NCBI RefSeq assembly: GCF_024171725.1 | Contig: NZ_JAMTCG010000001.1 | Coordinates: 724,897-788,896 of the forward strand | Reading direction: 5' to 3' | Origin: Williamsia serinedens | GTDB lineage: Bacteria > Actinomycetota > Actinomycetes > Mycobacteriales > Mycobacteriaceae | Length of the DNA: 64,000 bases | In this document: positions 18,504 to 26,738 of the stretch, one piece after another | How positions within the stretch are numbered: the stretch's first letter is position 1 | How the letters are laid out: each line of letters starts with the position of its first letter | Position numbers and translations under genes: made by a program | The notes under the pieces: model-generated | What the model was told of the DNA's origin: nothing | The model's input: only the letters and a program-made list of their open reading frames with translations | The model's database searches: none

Positions 18504-18977
18504 TCAGCCCAGTTCCGCCTGCGTCCAGTTGCTGGAGAAGTCGAGGCCGGACCGGATGTAGAGCTGGCTGACCGGGCAGCGACGCTCGACCTCGGAGACG
18601 AACTTCTGGAAGGTCGCCTCGTCGGCATCCGACTGCACGGTCACGTCGACGGTCACCTTGTCGAAGTTGGCGTTGCCCTCCGCGCCGGTCACGAACACCG
18701 CCGTGTCGAGGTCACCTTGGATGCGGAAGGTGAACTCGCCCAGCGAGATGCCCAGGTCCTTGGCGACGATGGACGCGGTCACCTGGTTGCACGAGGTCAG
18801 CGCACCCAGTGCGTACAGCAGCGGGCTGGGCGCGGCGTCCTTGCCGCCGAACGCCGGGTAGGCGTCGGTGTCGAACTCGTGCTTGTTGTCGCCCTGAGCG
18901 ATCAGGTGCTGCGCGACCCCGGAACCGGTCGCCTCCACGACGAAGGGGACGACGGACGTGCGGATCGTGCTGGACAT
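18504..18977 (-). CDS. OsmC-family protein
   Basis: 157 residues with the OsmC/YhfA fold. The two redox cysteines are present: Cys63 (TSCNQVTASI) and Cys134 (RRCPVSQ). OsmC/Ohr proteins reduce organic hydroperoxides through this pair; the YhfA branch is less well defined. It is convergent with the aldehyde dehydrogenase gene (43 bp between the ends) and stands alone on its strand. Role in peroxide defence is inferred from the family. Confidence 0.88.
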   Translation of the reverse strand: MSSTIRTSVVPFVVEATGSGVAQHLIAQGDNKHEFDTDAYPAFGGKDAAPSPLLYALGALTSCNQVTASIVAKDLGISLGEFTFRIQGDLDTAVFVTGAEGNANFDKVTVDVTVQSDADEATFQKFVSEVERRCPVSQLYIRSGLDFSSNWTQAELG

Positions 18978-19082
18978 GGACGGCCCTTTCGATTGCTGAC
19001 GGAACCGGTCCAGGATGCCTCATGGCACGCGTGCGGGGAGCGGGTTGCGATCAGCGCGACCGGAACCCGGCCGACGGGAACA

Positions 19083-20627
19083 TCAGCGGAAGCTGAGGGG
19101 TTCGTCGCCCCAGGCGGCCCGGAGACCCGCGTCGACGTCGGCCACACGATCGCCGGCGTCGATGACCAGGGCTCGTCGGGTCTGCGTGTCCCATGCGGGC
19201 CAGATCGGATCGACGGCTCCCCCGTCGGGACGGCCCGTGGCCGCGAAGGTCGTCCATCGCCGCTGCATCCGTTCCGACACCCGACGTGCGACCGCATGAC
19301 CGCCGAGGAGGAACTCGACGCTGCGCTTGCGCGACCGCACACCGCCGAACACGTAGCCGAGCTCGGTCGCGTGGGTCGCCCCGATGCCCAGCGCCTTCAG
19401 CAGCCGGGACGCCCAGTCGTAGCGGTACAGGTAGACCGGGGCGACCGTGCTGTGCCCGTCGGCGAGCCACACCGTCGGCATCCGGAAAGCGAGGTCGCGG
19501 GCGACGGCCAGGCCGCGGGCCTTCTCGCGGACCCGGGAGTAGGCCGACATGACGTCCTCCTCGGCCGGGATGACGAGTTCCGGCCGCTCGACGGCGATCT
19601 GGGAGAACATGGCGCGGATGGCGTCGGCCTTGATGGGGATGATCGGTGACCGGATGAGACGGAACAGCGCCGCCTCGTGCTTGTTCGTCCCGATCACCAA
19701 CGGGACCGGTGCCGCGCGACCCGCCCGGAACGCGTCGATCGGGTACTCCGACAGGACGTCGCCGTCGACGACGGGCGCGAAGGCCAGGCGACCCGGCGCG
19801 GCCGTCGGGACGGCGTCGAAGAGTGCATTCGAGGCCTTCAGCAAGGTCTCGACCGGGAGGTCTCGCAGCCGGGAGACGTCCTCGGGCGCCACCCCGACCT
19901 TCTCGAGGAACTGCTCGGCCACGATCCGAGCCCGCGCGGCGTCATAGATCGACGTCGCGGGCGAACTCTGGGCGATCGCCCGGTGATAGAGCCCGCGTGC
20001 GGACGGCACCGCCATCAGCGTCGTCACCATGCCCCCGCCGGCCGACTCGCCGAACACGGTCACCGACTCCGGGTCCCCGCCGAACGCGGCGATGTTGTCG
20101 CGCACCCACTCCAGCGACGCGATGACGTCGCGCAGCGCCAGGTTGGTGTCGAAGGTCTGCGTCTCGTCGCCGAACGAGGTCAGCTCGAGGAACCCCAACG
20201 GGCCGAGGCGGTAGTTGATCGTGACGAGGACGACCTCGCCGTCGCGGACGAGCCGCGGCCCGTCGTAGATCGGCTGACTGCCCGACCCGACGATGTAGGC
20301 GCCACCGTGGATCCACACCATCACCGGCCTGAGCGTGTCCGGTCCTGCCGATTCCGGTGCCGCGACGTTGAGCACCAGGCAGTCCTCGGAGACGCTCACC
20401 CCCTCGCCGATGTCGAACATCGGGAACCGTGGTTGTGGTGCCGCGGGGCCGAAGGTGGACGCGTCGCGGACGCCCGTCCACGGCTCCGGCGGCCGGGGTG
20501 CCCGCCACCGCAGGTCGTCGACCGGGGGTGCGGCGTACGGGATGCCCTTCCAGCGACGGATGCCGGTGTGGGCGTCGACGGTGCCGCGCACCGTGCCCTG
20601 CGCGGTCGCGACCTCGAGTGAACTCAC
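19083..20627 (-). CDS. Type-B carboxylesterase/lipase
   Basis: 514 residues. Nucleophile in the FGESAGGG elbow near 193, oxyanion-hole stretch MVWIHGGAYIVGSG near 105, acid near 315 (GTNKHEAALF) and His near 420 (THATELGYVFGG): the full cholinesterase-type set. No signal peptide is visible. The GTG at 20627 is preceded by GGAGAA, 23 bp after the stop of the DUF3556 gene, so the two form an operon that starts at the TetR-type operator near 22415. Ester substrate unknown; lipid or steryl esters are plausible given the mycolata host. Confidence 0.9.
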   Translation of the reverse strand: MSSLEVATAQGTVRGTVDAHTGIRRWKGIPYAAPPVDDLRWRAPRPPEPWTGVRDASTFGPAAPQPRFPMFDIGEGVSVSEDCLVLNVAAPESAGPDTLRPVMVWIHGGAYIVGSGSQPIYDGPRLVRDGEVVLVTINYRLGPLGFLELTSFGDETQTFDTNLALRDVIASLEWVRDNIAAFGGDPESVTVFGESAGGGMVTTLMAVPSARGLYHRAIAQSSPATSIYDAARARIVAEQFLEKVGVAPEDVSRLRDLPVETLLKASNALFDAVPTAAPGRLAFAPVVDGDVLSEYPIDAFRAGRAAPVPLVIGTNKHEAALFRLIRSPIIPIKADAIRAMFSQIAVERPELVIPAEEDVMSAYSRVREKARGLAVARDLAFRMPTVWLADGHSTVAPVYLYRYDWASRLLKALGIGATHATELGYVFGGVRSRKRSVEFLLGGHAVARRVSERMQRRWTTFAATGRPDGGAVDPIWPAWDTQTRRALVIDAGDRVADVDAGLRAAWGDEPLSFR

Positions 20628-20650
20628 CCGACCATTCTCCCCGAGGCCGG

Positions 20651-22396
20651 TCAGACCTCGGCCGATGCCTCCCGCGTCCAGGTGACGGTCACCGGCAGGT
20701 CGTCGTCCCACGGTTGCCGGGTGGCCATGTCGGCGACGCGCATCTCGCCGCGTTCGAACTCCCCTGTCGCGGCGTCGACGAGGCGGTAGCGCTGCCGTTG
20801 ACGGTGGATCGGCTGCGCCTCGAGCAGCACCACCCGGACCTCGCCGGGCTCGAAGTGACACCGACGCTGCAGCGACGCGATCAGCTGTTCGTTCGACAGA
20901 TGGCCGTCGCCGAAGTTCCACCCCATCGCCATGCTGCAGATGCGTTCACCGTCGGTGAGGACGTAGTCCGTCTCCGGTCGACCGGCCATCGCCCGGTGGG
21001 CCAGCGTGAACAGCGCGCGACCGTGGGTGTTGAAGGCGCGGAACGCATATCCCTTGTACATGGCGATCTGAGCGCCCTCCAGACCGCCGTAGACCCGCTC
21101 GAGCTGGGAGGCCGGCAGCGCCGCGATCGCGACGATCCCCGCCTCGAGTTTCGCCGACGCGGCCGGGGTCACGCACCACAGGCCCGTGTCCCAGTTGCCC
21201 GCGTAGTAGCGCATGCCGGGCAGGAACGACACGAGGTCCGGACGGAGGTTGCCCAGCACCACCGTGCCCGCGCTCACGGCGACCAGCGCGATCACCCAGC
21301 CGGGGTTCTCGAGGTCGCCGAGTCCGAGGTCGGCGTGGCCGACGAAGAGCGCCACCACGCCGAACATCATGAAGACGTTCCACTCCAGGGGCACGCCCAT
21401 CGGGATCGCGGAGAGGATCGCGAAGTGGAAGATCAGCATGACCGCCGCCGCGACCCAGGTGAGCCACCCGCCCGTCGAGGCGAACAGCACCAGGCCGACG
21501 CACATCTCGATCACGGTGCTGGCGTGGGCGATCCACCGGGCGGGTCGGCCGGGGCGCAGGTCGTCGGGGAAGTTCTCGAAGAACGATCGCTTGAGGCGTT
21601 TGGTCCGGATGATCGGGTTGTTCGACATCATCGTCGACACGACGAACGGGAAGTGCTTGTTCAGCTTCGACGTCGCCGCACCCATCCAGATGACGACGAA
21701 CAGCAGCTTGCTCGCGACGATCACGTCGGGCGCGGTGAACAGGAACGTCACCGCGAAGGCGCCGTAGACCTCACCGCGGGCGGCCAGGAAGATCGTCTTG
21801 TCCCGTAGTCCGATCACCGCGAGCAGCGCGAGGATCGTCCAGATCTGCCAGTGCGGCAGCAGCCCGACAGTGGTGTCGAGCGACGGTTGCGGCCCGGTGC
21901 CGCCGCTCGCGAGGGCGATCACCAGCATCACCAGCAGTGCCCCGTAGACGAGAACGTCGACGGGTGTCCGTTCGTCGCCCCGGGTGAGCGGGATCCGTCC
22001 CGGCCAGGGCGGCTGACGGATCGTCTTGGGGCGCAGCCAGTACAGGATCGAGCCCATCGGCGGGAAGAAGCGGTTGTTCAGCGGGCCGAAGCCGCATCCG
22101 AGGCCGATGACCTCGAACAGCATCGTGTAGAGGACGACCTTCTGGAACACGATCGGCTCGTCGTACCACCGCGCGACGTCGGCGAACCCGCCGACGCCGG
22201 GTGTGGCCGCCGCGATCGCCCACGCCACCAGGACGTAGACGGCGATCTTGAGGACGTAGAAGAGGTGCAACACCACCGGCGTGCCGAACCCGACCTCGGC
22301 CCAGTGGTGGGCCATCGGACGGATCTTCTCCGACCGCGTTCCCCGGCTCCACTTCGCGAAGTCCACCTGCGGGGAGTCCTGCGTGATGAATCCCAT
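20651..22396 (-). CDS. DUF3556 polytopic membrane protein
   Basis: 581 residues with roughly eight to ten hydrophobic segments between residues 40 and 370 (for example HLFYVLKIAVYVLVAWAI and VTFLFTAPDVIVASKLLFVV) and a soluble C-terminal part of about 200 residues. It matches the DUF3556 family, known mainly from mycolic-acid actinobacteria and without assigned function. Co-transcribed with the type-B carboxylesterase 23 bp downstream. An 18-bp inverted repeat of TetR-operator type lies 19-36 bp before its ATG, so the operon is probably repressed by a TetR protein encoded elsewhere. Confidence 0.8.
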   Translation of the reverse strand: MGFITQDSPQVDFAKWSRGTRSEKIRPMAHHWAEVGFGTPVVLHLFYVLKIAVYVLVAWAIAAATPGVGGFADVARWYDEPIVFQKVVLYTMLFEVIGLGCGFGPLNNRFFPPMGSILYWLRPKTIRQPPWPGRIPLTRGDERTPVDVLVYGALLVMLVIALASGGTGPQPSLDTTVGLLPHWQIWTILALLAVIGLRDKTIFLAARGEVYGAFAVTFLFTAPDVIVASKLLFVVIWMGAATSKLNKHFPFVVSTMMSNNPIIRTKRLKRSFFENFPDDLRPGRPARWIAHASTVIEMCVGLVLFASTGGWLTWVAAAVMLIFHFAILSAIPMGVPLEWNVFMMFGVVALFVGHADLGLGDLENPGWVIALVAVSAGTVVLGNLRPDLVSFLPGMRYYAGNWDTGLWCVTPAASAKLEAGIVAIAALPASQLERVYGGLEGAQIAMYKGYAFRAFNTHGRALFTLAHRAMAGRPETDYVLTDGERICSMAMGWNFGDGHLSNEQLIASLQRRCHFEPGEVRVVLLEAQPIHRQRQRYRLVDAATGEFERGEMRVADMATRQPWDDDLPVTVTWTREASAEV

Positions 22397-22414
22397 GGTC
22401 TCAGCACGCTAGCA

Positions 22415-22432
22415 ACCAAGCGCTCGCTTGGT
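22415..22432. promoter_or_regulatory. TetR-type operator palindrome before the DUF3556 operon
   Basis: Perfect inverted repeat ACCAAGCG-CT-CGCTTGGT, just upstream of the DUF3556 ATG at 22396. CCAAGCG/CGCTTGG arms are typical of TetR-family operators in mycobacteria and relatives. No tetR gene is adjacent, so the regulator acts in trans. Confidence 0.7.
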
Positions 22433-22479
22433 CTGCAGTTCGCGGAGACAGATGACAGCGCGTGTAGCGTCACCCGCGA

Positions 22480-22692
22480 CGTCGGTGTGTCCCGACGCCC
22501 CTCCGCACGCACCACCGCGGTCGGCGACGGGACACGGCAAGAGGGAATCCGGTGCGAATCCGGAACTGCCCCGCAGCGGTGATCGGGAACGACGCGACGG
22601 ACACGCACTGGCTCGCGCCGGGAAGCAGTCGCAGGTAGGTGGCATCGACCGATGCCGTGCCCGGGAGTCCGAAGACCTGCCGGTGTCGGCCG
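22480..22692 (+). promoter_or_regulatory. Cobalamin (B12) riboswitch
   Basis: Contains the diagnostic elements in order: GGGAATCCGGTGCGAATCCG, the B12 box with CTGCCCCGCAGCGGTGA (22566-22582), then CACTGG, GGGAAG and the closing GTCCGAAGACCTGCC near 22668-22682. It precedes an iron/cobalamin-type ABC importer on the same strand, which makes the importer a B12 (or precursor) uptake system switched off by cobalamin. The expression platform is the hairpin at 22799-22827. Confidence 0.95.
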
Positions 22693-22798
22693 CGCCGGCG
22701 AAGGTGCGGTCGCTCATCGGCCTCGTGGGACATGGCTGGTGCGGCACAGCCCTGGTGATCCGTGGCGTCCGCCCCCGGATCGGTTCGGCCGTCTGCGC

Positions 22799-22827
22799 CC
22801 TTCCGTCGACCGCGATCGACGGAAGGT
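22799..22827 (+). promoter_or_regulatory. Hairpin masking the ribosome-binding site (riboswitch expression platform)
   Basis: Perfect 11-bp stem: CCTTCCGTCGA (22799-22809), loop CCGCGA, TCGACGGAAGG (22817-22827). The 3' arm contains GGAAGG, the ribosome-binding site of the permease gene starting at GTG 22834. No U-run follows, so this looks like translational sequestration rather than a terminator. Confidence 0.8.
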
Positions 22828-22833
22828 CCGTAC

Positions 22834-23895
22834 GTGGTCGTCGGACGACAGGCCCTCACCGGGGACACCGGTGGCCGCCTCGCGCCTGTGATGGTCCTGT
22901 CCGTGGTGGCTCTGGTCGTCGTCGGGCTGGTCGGTCTCGTGGTCGGCACCGTGCCCATCCCCGCCCGGGACGCACTGGGCTATCTGTGGGCCGACCTCTC
23001 CGGGGGCCGAGTCCACGCCTCCGCGGTCCCGGACTATCGGATCGTCGTCGAGTCCCGATTGCCCCGTGTCCTCACCGGCGCCGCCGCCGGGGCGGGGCTC
23101 GGTGTGGCGGGCGTCGTCATCCAGGCGGTGGTGCGGAACCCCCTTGCCGACCCGTACGTGCTGGGCATCTCGTCGGGGGCGTCGGTGGGTGCGACGGCCG
23201 TCGTCCTGTTCGGGGCTCTCGGCGGCCTGGGCATGTACGCCCTGCCGTCGGCGGCGTTCCTCGGGGCGGTCGTCGCGACTCTCGTGGTCCTGCTCCTGGC
23301 GCGGACCCCGTCGGGGCTCGAACCGCTCCGTCTGGTCCTCATGGGAACCGCCCTGGGCTATGGGTTCTCGGCCGTCACGACGGTCCTGGTCTTCCTGGCG
23401 CCTGCAGGCGACGCCGCGCGCAGCGTCATGTTCTGGCTCCTGGGCAGCCTCGCCGCCGCCGACTGGCACTCGGTCTGGCTCGTCGGCATCGTCGCGGTCG
23501 CGGGCTCGGGACTGGCCCTGCTCGGCGCCCGTCACCTCGACGCGCTGGCGATGGGCGACGACGTCGCGGCGAGCCTCGGCGTCCACGCCGGACGCTTCCG
23601 TCTGCTGCTGTTCCTCGGTGCCGCCGGCGTCGTGGGGGTGATCGTGTCCGTCTGCGGCGCCATCGGTTTCGTGGGGCTCGTGCTGCCGCACGTCGCCCGA
23701 CTGCTGGTCGGGTCGGGGCATCGACGCGTGCTGGTCCTCACGCCGGTGCTCGGCGCGGCGTTCCTCGTCGCCGCAGACATCGTCGCGCGCACGGTGGTCC
23801 CGCCCTACGACCTCCCGATCGGTGCGATCACGGCTGCCGTCGGCGTGCCCGCGTTCGTGCTCCTCATGCTGCGTCGACAACGGACCGTCGCGTGA
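22834..23895 (+). CDS. btuC: Cobalamin ABC transporter permease (FecCD/BtuC family)
   Basis: About 353 residues with nine to ten transmembrane helices and the FecCD hallmarks: ESRLPRVLTGAAAGAGLGVAG, then QAVVRNPLADPYVLGISSGAS, and GFVGLVLPHVARLLVG near residue 285. It forms the inner-membrane channel of a B12-type importer. The GTG at 22834 is preferred because GGAAGG lies 7 nt upstream and codons further upstream lie in the riboswitch leader. The stop overlaps the ATPase start (GTGA). The riboswitch upstream supports cobalamin rather than siderophore as cargo. Confidence 0.92.
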   Translation: MVVGRQALTGDTGGRLAPVMVLSVVALVVVGLVGLVVGTVPIPARDALGYLWADLSGGRVHASAVPDYRIVVESRLPRVLTGAAAGAGLGVAGVVIQAVVRNPLADPYVLGISSGASVGATAVVLFGALGGLGMYALPSAAFLGAVVATLVVLLLARTPSGLEPLRLVLMGTALGYGFSAVTTVLVFLAPAGDAARSVMFWLLGSLAAADWHSVWLVGIVAVAGSGLALLGARHLDALAMGDDVAASLGVHAGRFRLLLFLGAAGVVGVIVSVCGAIGFVGLVLPHVARLLVGSGHRRVLVLTPVLGAAFLVAADIVARTVVPPYDLPIGAITAAVGVPAFVLLMLRRQRTVA

Positions 23896-24683
23896 CCACG
23901 ACCGACGCTCCGGCCGTCCGCTACGACGAGGTGACCGTGACCCTCGGTGGGACGACGATTCTCGACGAACTCCGGTTGCAGGTCGGCGCAGGGCGCTTCG
24001 TCGGGCTGATCGGCCCGAACGGCAGCGGCAAGACGACCGTCCTGCGCTGCCTGTACCGCGCTCTCTCGCCCGACGCGGGCCGTGTGGTCGTCGGCGACAC
24101 CGACGTGGCAGACATACCGCTGCGGGAGAATGCCCGTCGGGTGGCCGCACTCACACAGTCGAGCGCGATGTTCCTCGACTTCTCGGTGCGCGAGGTGATC
24201 CGGACCGGACGCCTCCCCCACACCCGACTGCTGCACTCATTGTCGGCGGCCGACGACGAGGCCTGCGCACGCGCGATGACAGACGCAGGCGTCACCCACC
24301 TCGCCGATCGGCGATTCAGCGACCTCTCCGGTGGCGAGTCGCAGCGCGTCCTCATCGCCCGCGCCTTCGCGCAGGACGCGCCCTTGCTCGCCCTCGACGA
24401 ACCGACCAACCACCTCGACGTGCGCCACCAGTACGGCGTGCTGGAGGCGGCCCGGCGGCGCGGCGTCACGGTCCTGGCGGCCCTGCACGACCTGAACATC
24501 GCCGCGCAGTTCTGCACCGACCTCGCCGTCGTGTCCGACGGTCGGGTCGTCGTCGCCGGGACACCCGCCGAGGTGCTCACCGCCGACACCGTGCGCACGT
24601 GGTTCGGCATCGTGGGACACGTCGTCACCCATCCCCGACTCGGGGTGCCGCAGATCATCTTCGACGAAGGGAACCCCCGATGA
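23892..24683 (+). CDS. btuD: Cobalamin ABC transporter ATPase (BtuD/FepC family)
   Basis: 263 residues. Walker A GPNGSGKT near 41-48, Q-loop ALTQSS near 82, signature LSGGESQR near 146, Walker B LLALDEPTNHLD near 166 and H-loop LHDL near 200. It powers the BtuC-like permease. Starts at GTG overlapping the permease stop and ends with TGA overlapping the next ATG, so the three genes are translationally coupled. Confidence 0.93.
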   Translation: MTTTDAPAVRYDEVTVTLGGTTILDELRLQVGAGRFVGLIGPNGSGKTTVLRCLYRALSPDAGRVVVGDTDVADIPLRENARRVAALTQSSAMFLDFSVREVIRTGRLPHTRLLHSLSAADDEACARAMTDAGVTHLADRRFSDLSGGESQRVLIARAFAQDAPLLALDEPTNHLDVRHQYGVLEAARRRGVTVLAALHDLNIAAQFCTDLAVVSDGRVVVAGTPAEVLTADTVRTWFGIVGHVVTHPRLGVPQIIFDEGNPR

Positions 24684-25699
24684 CCGTCCCGCGCCTCATC
24701 CGGCCGGCCCTCACCCTGCTCGCCGCCACAGTCGTGCTCGCAGGCTGCGGAGCCGACGTCGACGACCCTGCGCGCCCGTCGGACCCCGCCGACGCGGTAC
24801 GCGTCACGAACTGCGGTGCGCCGCTGAGCGTGCCGGCGACACCGCGGCGTGCGGTCACCAACGACACCGGCATCACCGAGATGATGTTCGCCCTCGGCCT
24901 CACCGGCCACATGGCCGGCTACACCACATACGAGGGCAAGGAGCGCGACGTGGCGACGTCGCCGTGGCGCGCCGACTTCACCTCGACCCGGTCGCTGGGC
25001 ACCGCGTTCACCCGCGAGGTCATCCAGGCCGCCGACCCCGACTTCGTCTTCGCGGGGTGGAACTACGGGTTCAAGGAGTCCACCGGTGTCACGCCCGACT
25101 GGATCCGCGGGATCGGTGCGACGCCGTACCAGTTGACCGAGGCGTGCCGTCAGCCCGGCAGCACCCGGCGCGGGATCACCCGTCCGCTGGACGCGCTGTA
25201 CGACGACCTGACGAACCTGGGGACGATCTTCGGTGTCCGCGACCGCGCGGCCGCGCTGATCCGCGACTACCGCGCCGAGGTCGCGCGGGCCGCGGCCGGC
25301 GCGCCGCCCGGTGATCGCCGGGCACGGGTCTTCCTCTTCGACAGCGCCGACCCGACGCCGTTCACGTCCGGACGCACCGCCGGGCCCGACGAGATCATCG
25401 AGAAGGCTGGCGGTGTCAACACGTTCCACGGTCTCGACGACTCGTGGACCTCCGTCTCGTGGGAGGCCGCAGCGCAGGCCGATCCGCAGGTGATCGTGAT
25501 CGTCGACTACGGCACAGGCCCGTCGAACACGGTGCAGGCCAAGATCGACGCGCTGCGGGCGCAACCCCTGATGGCCGGCACCACCGCGGTCCGGGAGGGG
25601 AACTTCGTCTCGTTCCCGTACGCGGCGCTCGTGGAGAGCCCGCGCAACCCGGCCACGATCACCGCGTTGGCCGCTTACCTCCGCGGAAAAGGCCTCTAG
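24680..25699 (+). CDS. btuF: Cobalamin-binding lipoprotein of ABC transporter (BtuF-like)
   Basis: 339 residues. Lipoprotein signal peptide with lipobox LAGC, Cys23 being the lipidated residue. The mature part is a two-lobed substrate-binding protein of the FhuD/BtuF class (ITEMMFALGLTGHMAGYT, then PDFVFAGWNYGF, and GGVNTFHGLDDSWTSVSWE). It catches the ligand outside the membrane and delivers it to the permease. The ATG overlaps the ATPase stop. Its TAG shares the tetranucleotide CTAG with the stop of the convergent LLM oxidoreductase gene. Confidence 0.9.
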   Translation: MTVPRLIRPALTLLAATVVLAGCGADVDDPARPSDPADAVRVTNCGAPLSVPATPRRAVTNDTGITEMMFALGLTGHMAGYTTYEGKERDVATSPWRADFTSTRSLGTAFTREVIQAADPDFVFAGWNYGFKESTGVTPDWIRGIGATPYQLTEACRQPGSTRRGITRPLDALYDDLTNLGTIFGVRDRAAALIRDYRAEVARAAAGAPPGDRRARVFLFDSADPTPFTSGRTAGPDEIIEKAGGVNTFHGLDDSWTSVSWEAAAQADPQVIVIVDYGTGPSNTVQAKIDALRAQPLMAGTTAVREGNFVSFPYAALVESPRNPATITALAAYLRGKGL

Positions 25700-26718
25700 C
25701 TCGCGGGTGCCCACCCGAGTGCGGGTCCGAGACGGGTCGCCATGTCCTCGATGATCTGCGCGTAGTCGGCCTCGGTGAACGAGAAGGGCAGTGCGAAGGC
25801 GACCTCGTCGGCGCGCTGGAACCCCGCATGCGCGTGGAGTCGTTCGGCGAGCTCGTCGGAGGGCCCGACGAGATCCGGCGCGAACAGCATCCGTCGAGGC
25901 CCCTGCGGTTCGAGGGTGCGAGGGAACCGCGCGTCTGCGTACTCGCGGTAGCGGCGCACCTGGTCGGGGGTCGCGGAGTCGGTGGGGATGACGACGAGGC
26001 CCTGCGACACCCGCGCCCGCGACGGGTCGGGGTGGTGGGCGCGGTAGGCGTCGATCTGCTCGGCCTGGATGGTGGCGAAGTCGACCGGATCGGAGCCCTC
26101 GGTGGTGACCACGGACGAGGTGAGGTAGTTCAGCCCCTGCTCCCCCGCCCAGATCGCCGACGACAGCCCGCCGCCGTACCAGACGCGGTCGGCCAGCCCG
26201 GGCGAATGCGGCTGCACACGCCGGGAGTACGTCTCGATGCCCACGGTGCCCTCGAAGTCGCTGACCGGCTCGCCCCGCAGATGGCGGAGCAACCGCGCGA
26301 CCCGTTCCTTCGAGAAGTCCTCGACGTCATGGGTGTCCGGGTAGAGCGCGTGGCGGAAGTCGTCGTAGCGCATCGGTGTGCCCACGGAGACACCGGGATT
26401 GACCCGGCCGTCGGACAGCAGGTCGACGGTGGCGAGGTCCTCGGCGAGCCGGAAGGGGTTCTCCAGGCCCAACGGGATGACCGCCGTCCCCAGTTCGATG
26501 CGATTGGTGCGCATGGCCGCGGCCGCCATGATCGCGACGGGCGACGAGATCCCGTACTGCAGGTGCCGGCATCGCAGCCATACGCTGTCGAACCCGAGTT
26601 CCTCGGCCCGTTCGATGGTGCGGATCGTCTCCAGGTGCCCGTCGCGCGGGGCGTCCCCGTCGAAGCGTCCGATGGTCAGGAACCCCAGCTTGCGCAGCGG
26701 CTGTCCTGCGGTCGGCAT
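25696..26718 (-). CDS. LLM-class flavin-dependent oxidoreductase
   Basis: 340 residues with the bacterial-luciferase-like TIM barrel: LGFLTIGRFDG, EELGFDSVWLRCRHLQYG, RIELGTAVIPLGLENPFRLA and DLLSDGRVNPGVSVGTP. Such enzymes use reduced FMN or F420 to oxidise small substrates. The ATG at 26718 is favoured (GGGGAGG about 9 nt upstream); an ATG at 26727 abuts that site and is too close. It follows the degenerate hydrolase gene by about 20 bp, so both are probably under the divergent TetR. Stop overlaps the BtuF-like gene stop by the CTAG palindrome. Confidence 0.88.
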   Translation of the reverse strand: MPTAGQPLRKLGFLTIGRFDGDAPRDGHLETIRTIERAEELGFDSVWLRCRHLQYGISSPVAIMAAAAMRTNRIELGTAVIPLGLENPFRLAEDLATVDLLSDGRVNPGVSVGTPMRYDDFRHALYPDTHDVEDFSKERVARLLRHLRGEPVSDFEGTVGIETYSRRVQPHSPGLADRVWYGGGLSSAIWAGEQGLNYLTSSVVTTEGSDPVDFATIQAEQIDAYRAHHPDPSRARVSQGLVVIPTDSATPDQVRRYREYADARFPRTLEPQGPRRMLFAPDLVGPSDELAERLHAHAGFQRADEVAFALPFSFTEADYAQIIEDMATRLGPALGWAPAS

Positions 26719-26738
26719 CCTCGCCATCCTCCCCGCCG

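Noticed and set aside
22834..25699. Siderophore importer as an alternative reading of the ABC genes
   Set aside because: FecCD-type importers carry either cargo, but the cobalamin riboswitch directly upstream favours B12.
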